Part shown: in pieces, positions 8,666 to 17,287 of the stretch
Numbering within the stretch: position 1 is the stretch's first letter
How the letters are laid out: each line of letters opens with the position of its first letter
Origin: an uncultured Tenacibaculum sp.
GTDB taxonomy: Bacteria > Bacteroidota > Bacteroidia > Flavobacteriales > Flavobacteriaceae
Reading direction: 5' to 3'
Assembly (NCBI GenBank): GCA_937922085.1
Contig: CAKZVD010000060.1
Location: 1-43,412, forward strand
Length of the DNA: 43,412 nucleotides
Notes under the pieces: generated by a model
Seen by the model: only the letters and a program-made list of their open reading frames with translations
What the model was told of the DNA's origin: nothing
Database searches by the model: none
Made by a program: the position numbers and the translations under genes

Positions 8666-9215
8666 TCTAATTCAACTTATAATTAATATGTTGACTATCT
8701 AATGTTGCTAAAAACTCATTGGTTATTTTAACCTTCATCTTTCTACTAGGCACATCTAACTCTAGTTTTTCTTCTATATCATAAATTACAAATCGTAAAC
8801 TATGAGAACCTGAATTTGTAACAAATAAATGTTGTAGATCTTTTATCTTCTCTTCTTTTACTTCTTTTAAAGGTAATTGAATGGTAATTTTCTTACACAT
8901 TTTATCCATGATATCATGCAAAAGTAAGAACTCTGTAAAACTAACTCTAGGATCTCCTTTTACCCCTTCTTTATTTGTCCAACCTGGTTTTACCATCGTT
9001 TTTACATATAAAAACGAATTAGGGACTAAAAAATGTTTAAATCTTAAATATTCTTCTCCAAAAATTCTAAACTCAAAACTATCCCTATAATCTTCTATTA
9101 TAAATGAAGCCCAACCTTTACCTGCTTTAGATATACGATGTTCTACACTTGCTATTATTCCTCCAAAAGCCATTGCCAATCCTTCATATTTTGCCAAATT
9201 TTTAAAATGACTTAC
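8666..9215 (-). repeat. 550-base direct repeat of the dnaE 3' end (partner at 211-760)
   Basis: This is the last 550 bases of dnaE including the stop codon. It aligns gap-free to 211-760 in the same orientation at a constant offset of 8455, about 96 percent identical by eye. The pair brackets the whole polysaccharide operon. Confidence 0.92.
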
Positions 9216-12200
9216 AGATGCATTACAAAATTTTAATTCGTTTTTGAAATCATCTAATGGATGCGCCGAAATATACATTCCTACTACTTCTCTTTCTTTC
9301 GCTAACAGCTCCATAGTTCCCCATGTTTCACTTTCAGGAATAATTGGCTCTGGTAATTCTACATCACTTGCTTCTCCAAATAAAGAAACTTGTGAAGAGT
9401 TCTCATTTTCTTGATATTTATTCCCAAAACGTAATGCTTTCTCTAAAAACGTTTGTTCTTTTTCATCTCTTACAAAATATTGCGCTCTATGTGTATTCGA
9501 AAAAGAGTCAAATCCACCTGCCAATGCCAATCCTTCAAAAGCTTTTTTATTTGCTACTCTTAAATCTACACGCTTAGAAATATCAAAAATAGAAGAATAC
9601 ATCCCGTTTTCCTTTCGTTCTTCTATAATTGCTCTTACTGCAGAAGCTCCCACTCCTTTTATTGCTGCCATACCAAAACGAACAGCTCCTTCTTTATTTA
9701 CCGAAAATTTAGAATATGATTCGTTTATATCTGGACCTAAAACTTCTAACTCCATTCGCTTACATTCTTCCATAAAAAATGATACTGACTTAATATCATT
9801 CATATTATTCGACAATACTGCTGCCATGTATTCGGCAGGATAATGCGCTTTTAAATAAGCAGTTTGATACGCAATCCAAGCATAGCAAGTTGAATGCGAT
9901 TTATTAAAAGCATACGAAGCAAAGGCCTCCCAATCTTTCCATATTTTCTCTAAAGCATTCTCATCATGACCTTTTGCTTTTGCTTGATCTACAAATTTAG
10001 GTTTCATTTTTGCTAAAACAGCTGCTTGTTTTTTACCCATTGCTTTACGAAGTACATCGGCCTCACCCTTAGTAAAATCCGCTAACTTCTGTGATAATAA
10101 CATTACCTGCTCTTGATAAACAGTAATTCCATATGTTTCAGCCAAATATTCTTCCATAGCTGGTAAATCATATTGTATCTCTTCCTCTCCATGTTTCCTC
10201 TTAATAAACGATGGAATATATTCTAAAGGTCCTGGCCTATACAATGCATTCATTGCAATTAAATCTGCAAAAACTGTAGGTTTTAATTCTCGCATGTATT
10301 TTTGCATTCCAGGAGATTCATATTGAAAAATACCAACTGTTTCTCCTCGCTGGAAAAGCTTATATGTTTCTTCGTCATCAATAGGAAAATTCTCTGGATC
10401 TAAATCAACATCATGTCTTGCTTTTACAATTTTAACGGTATCTTTAATTAAGGTTAATGTTTTTAAACCCAAGAAATCCATTTTTAATAATCCGGCACTT
10501 TCTACTACCGAGTTATCAAATTGGGTAACATACATGTCTGAATCCTTAGCTAAAGAAACAGGAACAAAATTGGTGATATCATCTGGAGTAATTATAACTC
10601 CACAGGCATGGATACCTGTATTACGAACCGATCCTTCTAAAACGACTGCTTGATTAATGGTATTTGCTTCCAATCCATTTCCTAGCGCGATATTTCTTAA
10701 TTCTTCGACATTTACTTTTTCTTCTGATCGTAAACCTGCTACTTTTCCTTTACTCTTATCATCGTCTCCAAAAATATTTTTAAGCTTTATTCCTGGAATT
10801 AATTTTGAAATTCTATCTGCTTCAAATAATGGTAAATCTAATACACGTGCCGTATCTCTAATAGAAGATTTGGCTGCCATGGTACCATAGGTAATAATTT
10901 GCGCTACTTGATTCGCCCCATATTTATCAATTACATAGTCCATTACTCTACCTCGTCCTTCATCATCAAAATCAATATCAATATCGGGCATCGATACACG
11001 TTCAGGATTCAAAAAACGCTCAAAAAGCAAATCATACTGTATTGGATCAATATTTGTTATCCACAAACAATACGCTACTACAGACCCTGCTGCTGACCCA
11101 CGCCCTGGCCCTACAGAAACGTCCATTTTTCTAGCTTCTCGTATAAAATCTTCTACAATTAAGAAATAACCAGGATATCCAGTTTTAGCAATTACATCTA
11201 ATTCAAAATCTAATCGTTCTATTATCTTTTCTGTTAATTCTCCGTACCGTTTTTTAGCTCCTTCATAAGTTATATGACGTAGATAATTATTCTCTCCTCG
11301 TTTACCTCCATCTACCTCATCTTGTGCATCTTTAAATTCCTCTCCTATTTCAAAGGCAGGTAATAATACATCTCTAGCTAGTGTAAAAGCTTCTATTTTA
11401 TCTACTATTTCTTGAATATTACTAATTGCTGTTGGTACATCAGCAAAAAGTTTCTTCATTTCTTCTGAAGATTTAAAATAATATTCATCGTTCGGTAACC
11501 CATAACGATACCCTCTACCTCTACCTTTTGGTGTTGCTTGTTTTTCTCCATCTTTTACACATAATAAGATATCATGTGCATTCGCTTCTTCTTTTCCTAA
11601 ATAGAATGTATTATTTGTAGCTATAACTTTAACATCATGCTTTTTAGAAAACTCTAACAATGTTTTGTTTACAACATTTTCATCATCTTGTCCATGACGC
11701 ATTAATTCAATATACAAATCATCTCCAAACTCTTCTTTCCACCACAACAAAGCATCTTCTGCTTGTTTTTCTCCTACATTTAAAATCTTTCCTGGAACTT
11801 CTCCATATAAATTCCCTGTTAAAACAATAATGTCTTCTTTGTATTGTTTTACAACTTCTTTATCAATTCTTGGTACATAATAAAAACCATCAACAAAAGC
11901 TTTTGATGACATCTTTGCTAAATTATGATACCCTTTTTTATTTTTCGCTAATAAAACTACCTGATAACCATTATCTTTCTTTGATTTATCCATATGGTTT
12001 TCACAGATAAAAAATTCACATCCAACAATTGGTTTTAATGGTGTTTCTGCAGATTGGTTGTGTTTATCAACTGCTGCTGTAAAATGAAACGCTCCCATCA
12101 TATTACCGGTATCAGTAATAGCTACAGCACTCATATTATCTTTAGCCGCAGCATTAACCAGTCCGTTTATCTGAATAGTAGATTGTAATACAGAATATTG

Positions 12201-13001
12201 AGAATGATTATGTAAATGTGCAAATCGAACATTTTCTAGCGTTGCTAAACCTTCTGAAGTAGATATATTATTAGACTCGCCAGATTGGTCTGCTACCCTT
12301 TTACGAATCTTATCACTCTCTTTTTTTAGATTTAAATGTTTTAATCCAATTAATTTAATAGGCATTGGATTACTTTCAGAATACTCTTTATAGTAATCTT
12401 CAGCAACATCTAATTTTTCTTGCGGATAGTGTTTTAATCTTAATAACTCTAAAAAACAACGAGTAGTTGCTTCTACATCGGCTGTTGCATTATGTGCTTC
12501 AGAAAAATCTACCCCAAATAAATGCTTATGTAATTCTGTTAGTGTAGGTAGTTTAAATTTACCTCCTCTACCCCCTGGTATTTGACATATTTTAGCTGTT
12601 GCTTCTGTACAAGTATCTAATACTGGTAATTCTGTTAAATTGTTTTTAACACCTAAACGATGAAACTCACAAGCCATTATATTTACATCGAAACCAACAT
12701 TTTGACCAACAACAAACTTTGTTTTAGCCAAAGCTTCATTAAAAAGTTCTAACCCTTCATCTAATTTTATTCCTTGTTCATCTGCTAAATCCGTAGAAAT
12801 ACCATGTATTCTTTCTGCATCAAATGGAATGTTAAACCCTTCTGGTTGAATTAGAAAATCGTTGTGTTCCACCAAATTTCCCATTTCGTCATGCAACTGC
12901 CAAGCAATTTGAATTGCTCTAGGCCAGTTATCTGTATCAGTATATGGAGCATTCCAACTCTTAGGTAAACCCGTAGTTTCCGTATCAAAAATTAAATACA
13001 T
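8667..13001 (-). CDS. dnaE: DNA polymerase III alpha subunit with N-terminal DEDDh exonuclease domain
   Basis: The protein has 1444 residues and is the replicative polymerase subunit. Residues 1-200 are a DEDDh 3'-5' exonuclease (FDTETTG at 5-11; later VGQNVGFDVN and HNATADVEAT), so proofreading appears fused to the polymerase as is usual in Flavobacteriaceae. The PHP domain follows from about 260 (FAHLHNHSQYSVL), then the polymerase palm with the catalytic PDIDIDFDD at about 670 and the 'GPGRGSAAGSVV' loop just before it. A fingers region and a C-terminal OB-fold (GLAMAFGGIIASVEHR) complete it. It starts at ATG 13001, just ahead of the exonuclease motif. The gene is complete, but its last 550 bases are duplicated 8.4 kb downstream. 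Base composition is clearly richer in GC than the adjacent operon. Confidence 0.97.
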   Translation of the reverse strand: MYLIFDTETTGLPKSWNAPYTDTDNWPRAIQIAWQLHDEMGNLVEHNDFLIQPEGFNIPFDAERIHGISTDLADEQGIKLDEGLELFNEALAKTKFVVGQNVGFDVNIMACEFHRLGVKNNLTELPVLDTCTEATAKICQIPGGRGGKFKLPTLTELHKHLFGVDFSEAHNATADVEATTRCFLELLRLKHYPQEKLDVAEDYYKEYSESNPMPIKLIGLKHLNLKKESDKIRKRVADQSGESNNISTSEGLATLENVRFAHLHNHSQYSVLQSTIQINGLVNAAAKDNMSAVAITDTGNMMGAFHFTAAVDKHNQSAETPLKPIVGCEFFICENHMDKSKKDNGYQVVLLAKNKKGYHNLAKMSSKAFVDGFYYVPRIDKEVVKQYKEDIIVLTGNLYGEVPGKILNVGEKQAEDALLWWKEEFGDDLYIELMRHGQDDENVVNKTLLEFSKKHDVKVIATNNTFYLGKEEANAHDILLCVKDGEKQATPKGRGRGYRYGLPNDEYYFKSSEEMKKLFADVPTAISNIQEIVDKIEAFTLARDVLLPAFEIGEEFKDAQDEVDGGKRGENNYLRHITYEGAKKRYGELTEKIIERLDFELDVIAKTGYPGYFLIVEDFIREARKMDVSVGPGRGSAAGSVVAYCLWITNIDPIQYDLLFERFLNPERVSMPDIDIDFDDEGRGRVMDYVIDKYGANQVAQIITYGTMAAKSSIRDTARVLDLPLFEADRISKLIPGIKLKNIFGDDDKSKGKVAGLRSEEKVNVEELRNIALGNGLEANTINQAVVLEGSVRNTGIHACGVIITPDDITNFVPVSLAKDSDMYVTQFDNSVVESAGLLKMDFLGLKTLTLIKDTVKIVKARHDVDLDPENFPIDDEETYKLFQRGETVGIFQYESPGMQKYMRELKPTVFADLIAMNALYRPGPLEYIPSFIKRKHGEEEIQYDLPAMEEYLAETYGITVYQEQVMLLSQKLADFTKGEADVLRKAMGKKQAAVLAKMKPKFVDQAKAKGHDENALEKIWKDWEAFASYAFNKSHSTCYAWIAYQTAYLKAHYPAEYMAAVLSNNMNDIKSVSFFMEECKRMELEVLGPDINESYSKFSVNKEGAVRFGMAAIKGVGASAVRAIIEERKENGMYSSIFDISKRVDLRVANKKAFEGLALAGGFDSFSNTHRAQYFVRDEKEQTFLEKALRFGNKYQENENSSQVSLFGEASDVELPEPIIPESETWGTMELLAKEREVVGMYISAHPLDDFKNELKFCNASVSHFKNLAKYEGLAMAFGGIIASVEHRISKAGKGWASFIIEDYRDSFEFRIFGEEYLRFKHFLVPNSFLYVKTMVKPGWTNKEGVKGDPRVSFTEFLLLHDIMDKMCKKITIQLPLKEVKEEKIKDLQHLFVTNSGSHSLRFVIYDIEEKLELDVPSRKMKVKITNEFLATLDSQHINYKLN

Positions 13002-13032
13002 GCAGTTAAAATTGTTGTGATTTTCTAGAATG

Positions 13033-13040
13033 TAAAGTTA
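13033..13040 (-). promoter_or_regulatory. Candidate -7 box for dnaE
   Basis: The minus strand reads TAACTTTA, one base off TAnnTTTG, 32 bases ahead of the dnaE ATG and after the terminator hairpin. No clear upstream TTG box was found. Confidence 0.35.
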
Positions 13041-13063
13041 CAGTTTTTGTTAGTTTTAAGCAT

Positions 13064-13102
13064 AAAAAAACCAATCATTGATAAATCAATGATTGGTTTT
13101 TT
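13064..13102. terminator. Strong hairpin terminator between the roadblock genes and dnaE
   Basis: A perfect 12-bp stem (CCAATCATTGAT / ATCAATGATTGG, 2-base loop) is flanked by a run of A on one side and T on the other, so it can end transcription on either strand. Functionally it closes the minus-strand operon ending at 13122 and separates it from dnaE. Confidence 0.85.
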
Positions 13103-13121
13103 ATTATAGGCAATATAAATT

Positions 13122-13343
13122 TTATTGAAATTCGTATTCTGTAGTAAAAAATTTCTTGAAAAAATTATTTAATAAACTTTTCTTCTCTGTTTTATTTATT
13201 TGAGTTTCAATTATAGGCTCTGCTATACTTTCTTCTTTCAATAAATTAACTTTTTCTCCTTCTTTAAAGGTTTCAAATTCTAATAAAAGTGAATTTAAAG
13301 TAACCTTTAAATCTTCATCTATTTCTAAATCATTAATATTCAT
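13122..13343 (-). CDS. Small acidic/basic protein of unknown function
   Basis: The protein has 73 residues and I do not recognise it. It is acidic at the N-terminus (MNINDLEIDEDLK) and ends in a Lys/Phe-rich segment (SLLNNFFKKFFTTEYEFQ) that could form an amphipathic helix at a membrane. There is no signal peptide. It is the last gene of a run with the two roadblock-like genes, 79 bases downstream of the nearer one, and is followed by a strong terminator, which supports its being a real gene. A partner role to the roadblock proteins is a guess from position. Confidence 0.55.
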   Translation of the reverse strand: MNINDLEIDEDLKVTLNSLLLEFETFKEGEKVNLLKEESIAEPIIETQINKTEKKSLLNNFFKKFFTTEYEFQ

Positions 13344-13422
13344 ATTCTACTACACATAACATAATTATTCTATAAATTCTTAAAAGGGGGAATCATCACA
13401 TGGTTTTATCCATTAAATTAAT

Positions 13423-13794
13423 CTACAAAGCTTTGTTAAGCTCTACTTTGTGTTTATTAAGTAATGCTTTAGTAATACCTAAATTAGCACTTGTAGAATC
13501 TACTGCTAAATAAATAAAATAAGCCTTACTTGGCGCTATATTTATAATATGCACTTGATCTGTTAAAGTAATAGTGATATCTTCTATTTCTTCTGCTAAA
13601 CCTAAAGCTTCAATAGCTTTTAATTTTGCTTTCACTACTTCTAAATTATATGCTGAAGCTAAATTAGGATCAAAACCTTCATCTGCGGTATAAGAATCAT
13701 AAGCTACACCTGATTCTATTTCTGTTACTGAAACAGCGATAAATCCTGGCATCCCTTTTATATTATCGATAAAAGTTTTTAATACATCATTCAT
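13423..13794 (-). CDS. Roadblock/LC7-like protein
   Basis: The protein has 123 residues, is cytosolic and has no signal. The order of secondary structure suits a roadblock/LC7 fold: an N-terminal helix (VLKTFIDNIKGMPGF), a strand pair (IAVSVTEIESGVAYDS), a long central helix (VVKAKLKAIEAL), then strands (DITITLTDQVHIINI, YFIYLAVDS) and a C-terminal helix (SANLGITKALLNKH). Such proteins dimerise and regulate small GTPases (MglB type) or act as scaffolds. It lies 21 bases after the other roadblock-like gene, so the two may form a heterodimer. No GTPase gene is present in the window. The assignment is by pattern, not by signature residues. Confidence 0.6.
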   Translation of the reverse strand: MNDVLKTFIDNIKGMPGFIAVSVTEIESGVAYDSYTADEGFDPNLASAYNLEVVKAKLKAIEALGLAEEIEDITITLTDQVHIINIAPSKAYFIYLAVDSTSANLGITKALLNKHKVELNKAL

Positions 13795-13815
13795 ATTGTT
13801 ATTTTATTTAAGTTA

Positions 13816-14181
13816 TTATTTTATTTTCTTTATTAAATTATCCATTGATATCATCATCAACCCAGTTTTTGTTATGTCTTTAGAATAAACTCCAACTATA
13901 AAATCTTTTTCAAAATTATTCAAAATAAACACTCCCTTTTCTGCTTTAAAAACATATTGCTTTAAATTTCCTATTCCAATTTCATTAGAAAATTCTTTTG
14001 CCATTTTTATCATTACTGAGGACATCCCCGCAAAATTTTTCGCTTTTTTTACATTTTCTGACTCTATCAATTCTCCTTTGGCATTAAGAATTACAGCTCC
14101 TTCAGCCTTAGTTAGCTTTAAAAAATCGGATAACTTAAAATCTTCGTTCATTGAACTATTATTAATATATAAGTTAGACAC
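13816..14181 (-). CDS. Roadblock/LC7-like protein, first gene of the pair
   Basis: The protein has 121 residues. After a short Asn-rich N-terminus, the core reads like a roadblock domain: a helix (SDFLKLTKAEG), the strand-turn-strand AVILNAKGELIESENV, a central helix (SSVMIKMAKEFSNEIG), strands (KQYVFKAEKGVFILNNF, FIVGVYSK) and the last helix (SMDNLIKKIK). The 'A-hydrophobic-strand then GELIES' turn is the most characteristic part. It is the first gene of the three-gene set and has a good promoter ahead. Function is unknown; a regulator or scaffold is likely by family. Confidence 0.6.
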   Translation of the reverse strand: MSNLYINNSSMNEDFKLSDFLKLTKAEGAVILNAKGELIESENVKKAKNFAGMSSVMIKMAKEFSNEIGIGNLKQYVFKAEKGVFILNNFEKDFIVGVYSKDITKTGLMMISMDNLIKKIK

Positions 14182-14201
14182 AACAGAATATTACATAGTC
14201 A

Positions 14202-14234
14202 CAACTATAAATTAATCATGCTGCTTTATTCAAA
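14202..14234 (-). promoter_or_regulatory. Promoter for the roadblock-like operon
   Basis: On the minus strand a TTTG box (14231-14234) and TATAGTTG (14202-14209, one base from TAnnTTTG) are 21 bases apart, which fits the flavobacterial arrangement. It lies about 20 bases ahead of the first ATG. Confidence 0.5.
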
Positions 14235-14572
14235 CTAAAAACTAGTCATTAATTTAGGTTTGAGGGAAGGGGGATTAAATTAATTTTGTTTTCACAAAAG
14301 TATCTCTTTTTGTTTAAACTGTAAAAAATAAAGTTATTTTTAAAAATATTTCAAAAAAACACACAAATAACAAAACAAACTGTAATTTAAATGTAAAAAA
14401 AATAATTAATAAATAAGAAAAGACAAAAATTAACAAAACCAACCACATTAACACATGTTAATATGTTTATTTTACAGTAAAAAAAGTTAAACAAAAAAGA
14501 TTGAAAAAACCTAAAATCAATATCTTATTTTAAAAACCTACATTACTCTTTAATAAGTATTAAGAATTAAAT

Positions 14573-14580
14573 TATCTTTG
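14573..14580 (+). promoter_or_regulatory. -7 box for the TlpA-type lipoprotein gene
   Basis: TATCTTTG matches TAnnTTTG exactly and lies 25 bases ahead of the ATG at 14606. Confidence 0.55.
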
Positions 14581-14605
14581 ACTTTTATTAAAATTTAATT
14601 CCATT

Positions 14606-15610
14606 ATGAGAAATTTAATATCCCTAATTACTTTAGCTCTTGTAGTTTTATCGTGCAAAAAGAAAGATTATGTTACTTTTTCTGGTACAGTTGAAAATAA
14701 AACTTCAGATTCTATTGTGATAGCAAACCCTCAAAAAGGGTATCAAAAAACTATAAAATTGAATGAAAAAGGAATGTTTAAAGACACTTTAAAAGTATCT
14801 AAAGGTTTTTTCTTTTTTAATAATGGTAAAAACAAGACCTCTATATACTTAACAAATGGTAATGATATTAAGGTAAATTTTGATGCAAATAGTTTTCCTA
14901 AATCACTTTTATTCTCAGGTAAAGGAGCTGCAGAAAACAATTTCATTAATAAAACAAGATTAGATCAAGAAAACTTTAGTGTTGGACTTAAAGATTTATT
15001 AGAGTTGCCAGATACAGAATTTGAGACTAAGCTTAACGCTTATACTTCTGGTTTTAAATCTAGATTAGAAAACAAAGATTTAGATACTGCATTTGTTGCT
15101 TTACAAGAAAAAAGTATAACTTCTCTTAAAAAGAAAGTTTATATAATGCATGAAGAAAAACAATATGTTAAAACAAAACTTGCTAAAGGAATGCCTTCTC
15201 CTAAATTTATAGATTATGAAAAAATAGATAGAGAAACTGTTTCTTTAGATGATTTAAAAGGAAAATATGTTTATATAGATATGTGGGCTACTTGGTGTCC
15301 TCCTTGTAAAGCTGAAATTCCTTTTTTACAAAAAATTGAAACAGAATACCATGATAAAAACATTGAATTTGTAAGTATTTCTATAGATTCTAGAGATGAT
15401 TATTTTACTTGGAGTGATATGGTTGAAGAAAAAAACTTAAGCGGAATACAATTATATGCTAACGAAGATAAATCTTTTACTACTGCATACAGAATAAATG
15501 ATATTCCTCGTTTTATTTTAATTGATCCTGCAGGAAATATTGTAAATCAAGATGCGCCTAGACCATCTGATCCAAAACTAATTGAGCTTTTTAATTCTTT
15601 AGAAATATAG
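14606..15610 (+). CDS. TlpA/ResA-type thioredoxin-like lipoprotein
   Basis: The protein has 334 residues. A lipoprotein signal ends in VVLSC (Cys17). Residues about 22-110 form a beta-rich N-terminal domain of the DUF4369 type (VTFSGTVENKTSDSIVI... GMFKDTLKV), followed by a helical linker and a C-terminal thioredoxin fold from about 193. The fold carries the redox pair in WATWCPPC (Cys231, Cys234) and the cis-Pro in 'NDIPRFILID'. Proteins of this plan are periplasm-facing thiol-disulfide reductases that keep cysteines of secreted or cytochrome-c proteins reduced. It is a single gene with its own promoter and terminator, so context adds nothing about its partner. Confidence 0.88.
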   Translation: MRNLISLITLALVVLSCKKKDYVTFSGTVENKTSDSIVIANPQKGYQKTIKLNEKGMFKDTLKVSKGFFFFNNGKNKTSIYLTNGNDIKVNFDANSFPKSLLFSGKGAAENNFINKTRLDQENFSVGLKDLLELPDTEFETKLNAYTSGFKSRLENKDLDTAFVALQEKSITSLKKKVYIMHEEKQYVKTKLAKGMPSPKFIDYEKIDRETVSLDDLKGKYVYIDMWATWCPPCKAEIPFLQKIETEYHDKNIEFVSISIDSRDDYFTWSDMVEEKNLSGIQLYANEDKSFTTAYRINDIPRFILIDPAGNIVNQDAPRPSDPKLIELFNSLEI

Positions 15611-15648
15611 TTTTACAGTTTCCATTTTTCGTAAACAAAACAATATAT

Positions 15649-15678
15649 AAAACAAGGAGCTAAAGCTCCTTGTTTCTT
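15649..15678. terminator. Bidirectional terminator between the TlpA gene and pxpC
   Basis: An 11-base stem AAACAAGGAGC / GCTCCTTGTTT with a TAAA loop is followed by a T-rich tail on the plus strand. It lies between two convergent genes and probably serves both. Confidence 0.8.
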
Positions 15679-15680
15679 TT

Positions 15681-16535
15681 TTAAGAAAATCTTTTTATTT
15701 TAAAATCAATACTATCTTTTGTCGTTTTTTGAGATAGTATATTAATTGATTCTTCTGTTAACTGTAATATTCTAGGATATCCACCAGTTACTTGACAATC
15801 TCTCATTAAAACAATTAATTTACCTGAAGGCGTTAATTGAACCGTACCTGGCAAAACCCCAGATGACAACATTGAAGGAAAACTATTCTCTATTTTTTCA
15901 TTTAAAATATACCCCATCCTACTATTAGAAGATGATATTGTAAATTCTAATTGCTTTAACTTTTCTTTTTGATTTCTTGACAATAATTCATATTCAGGCC
16001 CTTCATACACTTCAATATTATTAGTTTTTATGTAACCTTTATTGAACTTCACTTTCGACCTTGTCTCTTTTATTTTTTTCTGCTTTTTATTTATTGGAAT
16101 AATCCCCCCTTTTTTAAATACATGTCTATTTGTTATTCCTTTATAAAAACTTCGACCTCCTAAAACAGTTTCTGTTAAAAAACCACCTTTAACTGCTATA
16201 TAAGTTCTAACACCAAAATTTCTTTTTCCAAAAGAGAGTACACTTCCTTTTTCAACCTCTAAAACAGTATTCATTAAAACAGGTTTATCATCTATTTTAG
16301 CTGAGAAATCTGCTCCAGAAATACTTATGCTACAACTTTCTAAAAACTCAAACTTACTACTTCCAAAAACTATTTCTATTACTGCATCTTCTTCTTTATT
16401 ATTTAATATCATATTTGCAAACATTGTTGCATAACGATCCATAACACCAGCAACAGGTATTCCCATTTCTCGATACCCAATTCTTCCTAAATCTTGAATA
16501 GCGGTATATATACCTGATGATAAAACTTTAATCAT
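15681..16535 (-). CDS. pxpC: 5-oxoprolinase subunit C (biotin-dependent carboxyltransferase-family fold)
   Basis: The protein has 284 residues and is the third subunit of the ATP-dependent PxpABC 5-oxoprolinase, which hydrolyses 5-oxoproline (pyroglutamate) to glutamate. Family marks are the N-terminal 'IQDLGRIGYREMGIPVAGVMD' segment (residues about 13-34), SGADFSAKIDDKP, and the C-terminal 'SSGVLPGTVQLTPSGKLIVLMRDCQVTGGYPRI' region (about 225-260). Subunit C is homologous to a urea-amidolyase/carboxyltransferase domain, which is why annotation pipelines often misname it. It lies 16 bases after pxpB as last gene of the operon. Confidence 0.93.
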   Translation of the reverse strand: MIKVLSSGIYTAIQDLGRIGYREMGIPVAGVMDRYATMFANMILNNKEEDAVIEIVFGSSKFEFLESCSISISGADFSAKIDDKPVLMNTVLEVEKGSVLSFGKRNFGVRTYIAVKGGFLTETVLGGRSFYKGITNRHVFKKGGIIPINKKQKKIKETRSKVKFNKGYIKTNNIEVYEGPEYELLSRNQKEKLKQLEFTISSSNSRMGYILNEKIENSFPSMLSSGVLPGTVQLTPSGKLIVLMRDCQVTGGYPRILQLTEESINILSQKTTKDSIDFKIKRFS

Positions 16536-16551
16536 TTATATTAATAACGAA

Positions 16552-17286
16552 TTATAAATTTACAATTACCTTTTTTTCAATTTTATACGATCCTTTTTTA
16601 ACTTCTTCTTTAATTTTTAAATATTCTTCTTCTGATATTGATATAAATTTTATTTGATCTCCTGATTTTGCAAAACAAGGCACCTTTTTAGTTACATCAA
16701 AAAAATGTAATGGTGTATTCCCTATAATATTCCAACCCCCAGCACTTTCTTCAGGATACACACCTGTTTGTTTACCTCCTATGGCTACTGCTCCTTTCGG
16801 TACTTTTAACCTAGGTGTCGATTTTCGATCAAAAAAAAGCTTGCTATTTAAACCTCCTAAATATAGAAAACCTGGCAAAAAACCTATAAAATAAACAGTA
16901 TACATAGTGTTTGTATGTAATTGAATGATTTCTTCTACAGGAAGCTCTGTTTTCTCTGAAATATCCAATAAATCAATCCCATGTTTTAAATCGTAACAGA
17001 CAGGAATTGTCCACACATAATTAATTTTAGAGTTTACACTCTCCTCTAAACTATAAACTTCTTTTAAAAAAGATATTTTTTCAGCTACTTTACATAAAAT
17101 CTCTTTATAAACAATTAACAAAGAATGGTATCCTATAATACAATCTTGTATTTCTCTTTCTTCTTTCTTTAGAATTTTAGTTTTATACGTATTTATATCT
17201 CGTATTATATCTTTATTTACAATAGCTTCCCACTCTATAAGTATTGAAAACTCTCCGTAAGGTTTATATGTTAGTTGGTAACTCAA
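16552..17286 (-). CDS. pxpB: 5-oxoprolinase subunit B (KipI family)
   Basis: The protein has 244 residues. The family core HTNTMYTVYFIGFLPGFLYLGGL (split at residues near 140-162) and 'PRLKVPKGAVAIGGKQTGVYP' followed by SAGGWNIIGNTP are all present. PxpB and PxpC together make the ATP-using half of the 5-oxoprolinase. In Bacillus the homologue KipI was first described as an inhibitor of the KinA kinase, but no sporulation kinase applies here. It starts 1 base after the pxpA stop. Confidence 0.93.
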   Translation of the reverse strand: MSYQLTYKPYGEFSILIEWEAIVNKDIIRDINTYKTKILKKEEREIQDCIIGYHSLLIVYKEILCKVAEKISFLKEVYSLEESVNSKINYVWTIPVCYDLKHGIDLLDISEKTELPVEEIIQLHTNTMYTVYFIGFLPGFLYLGGLNSKLFFDRKSTPRLKVPKGAVAIGGKQTGVYPEESAGGWNIIGNTPLHFFDVTKKVPCFAKSGDQIKFISISEEEYLKIKEEVKKGSYKIEKKVIVNL

Positions 17287-17287
17287 T

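Larger units (their letters stand above)
14182..14605. other. Divergent intergenic region, 424 bases
   Basis: It separates the roadblock operon (minus) from the thioredoxin-like lipoprotein (plus). It holds one promoter for each direction and an inverted repeat ATTAAC-ACAT-GTTAAT at 14447-14462 that could be an operator. The rest (about 14300-14560) is extremely A-rich with no open frame or RNA structure that I can support. Confidence 0.6.

Noticed and set aside
15681..17286. Allophanate hydrolase / urea carboxylase genes
   Set aside because: PxpB and PxpC share these folds, but pxpA lies directly upstream, no biotin carboxylase or amidase domain is attached, and order and spacing fit 5-oxoprolinase.
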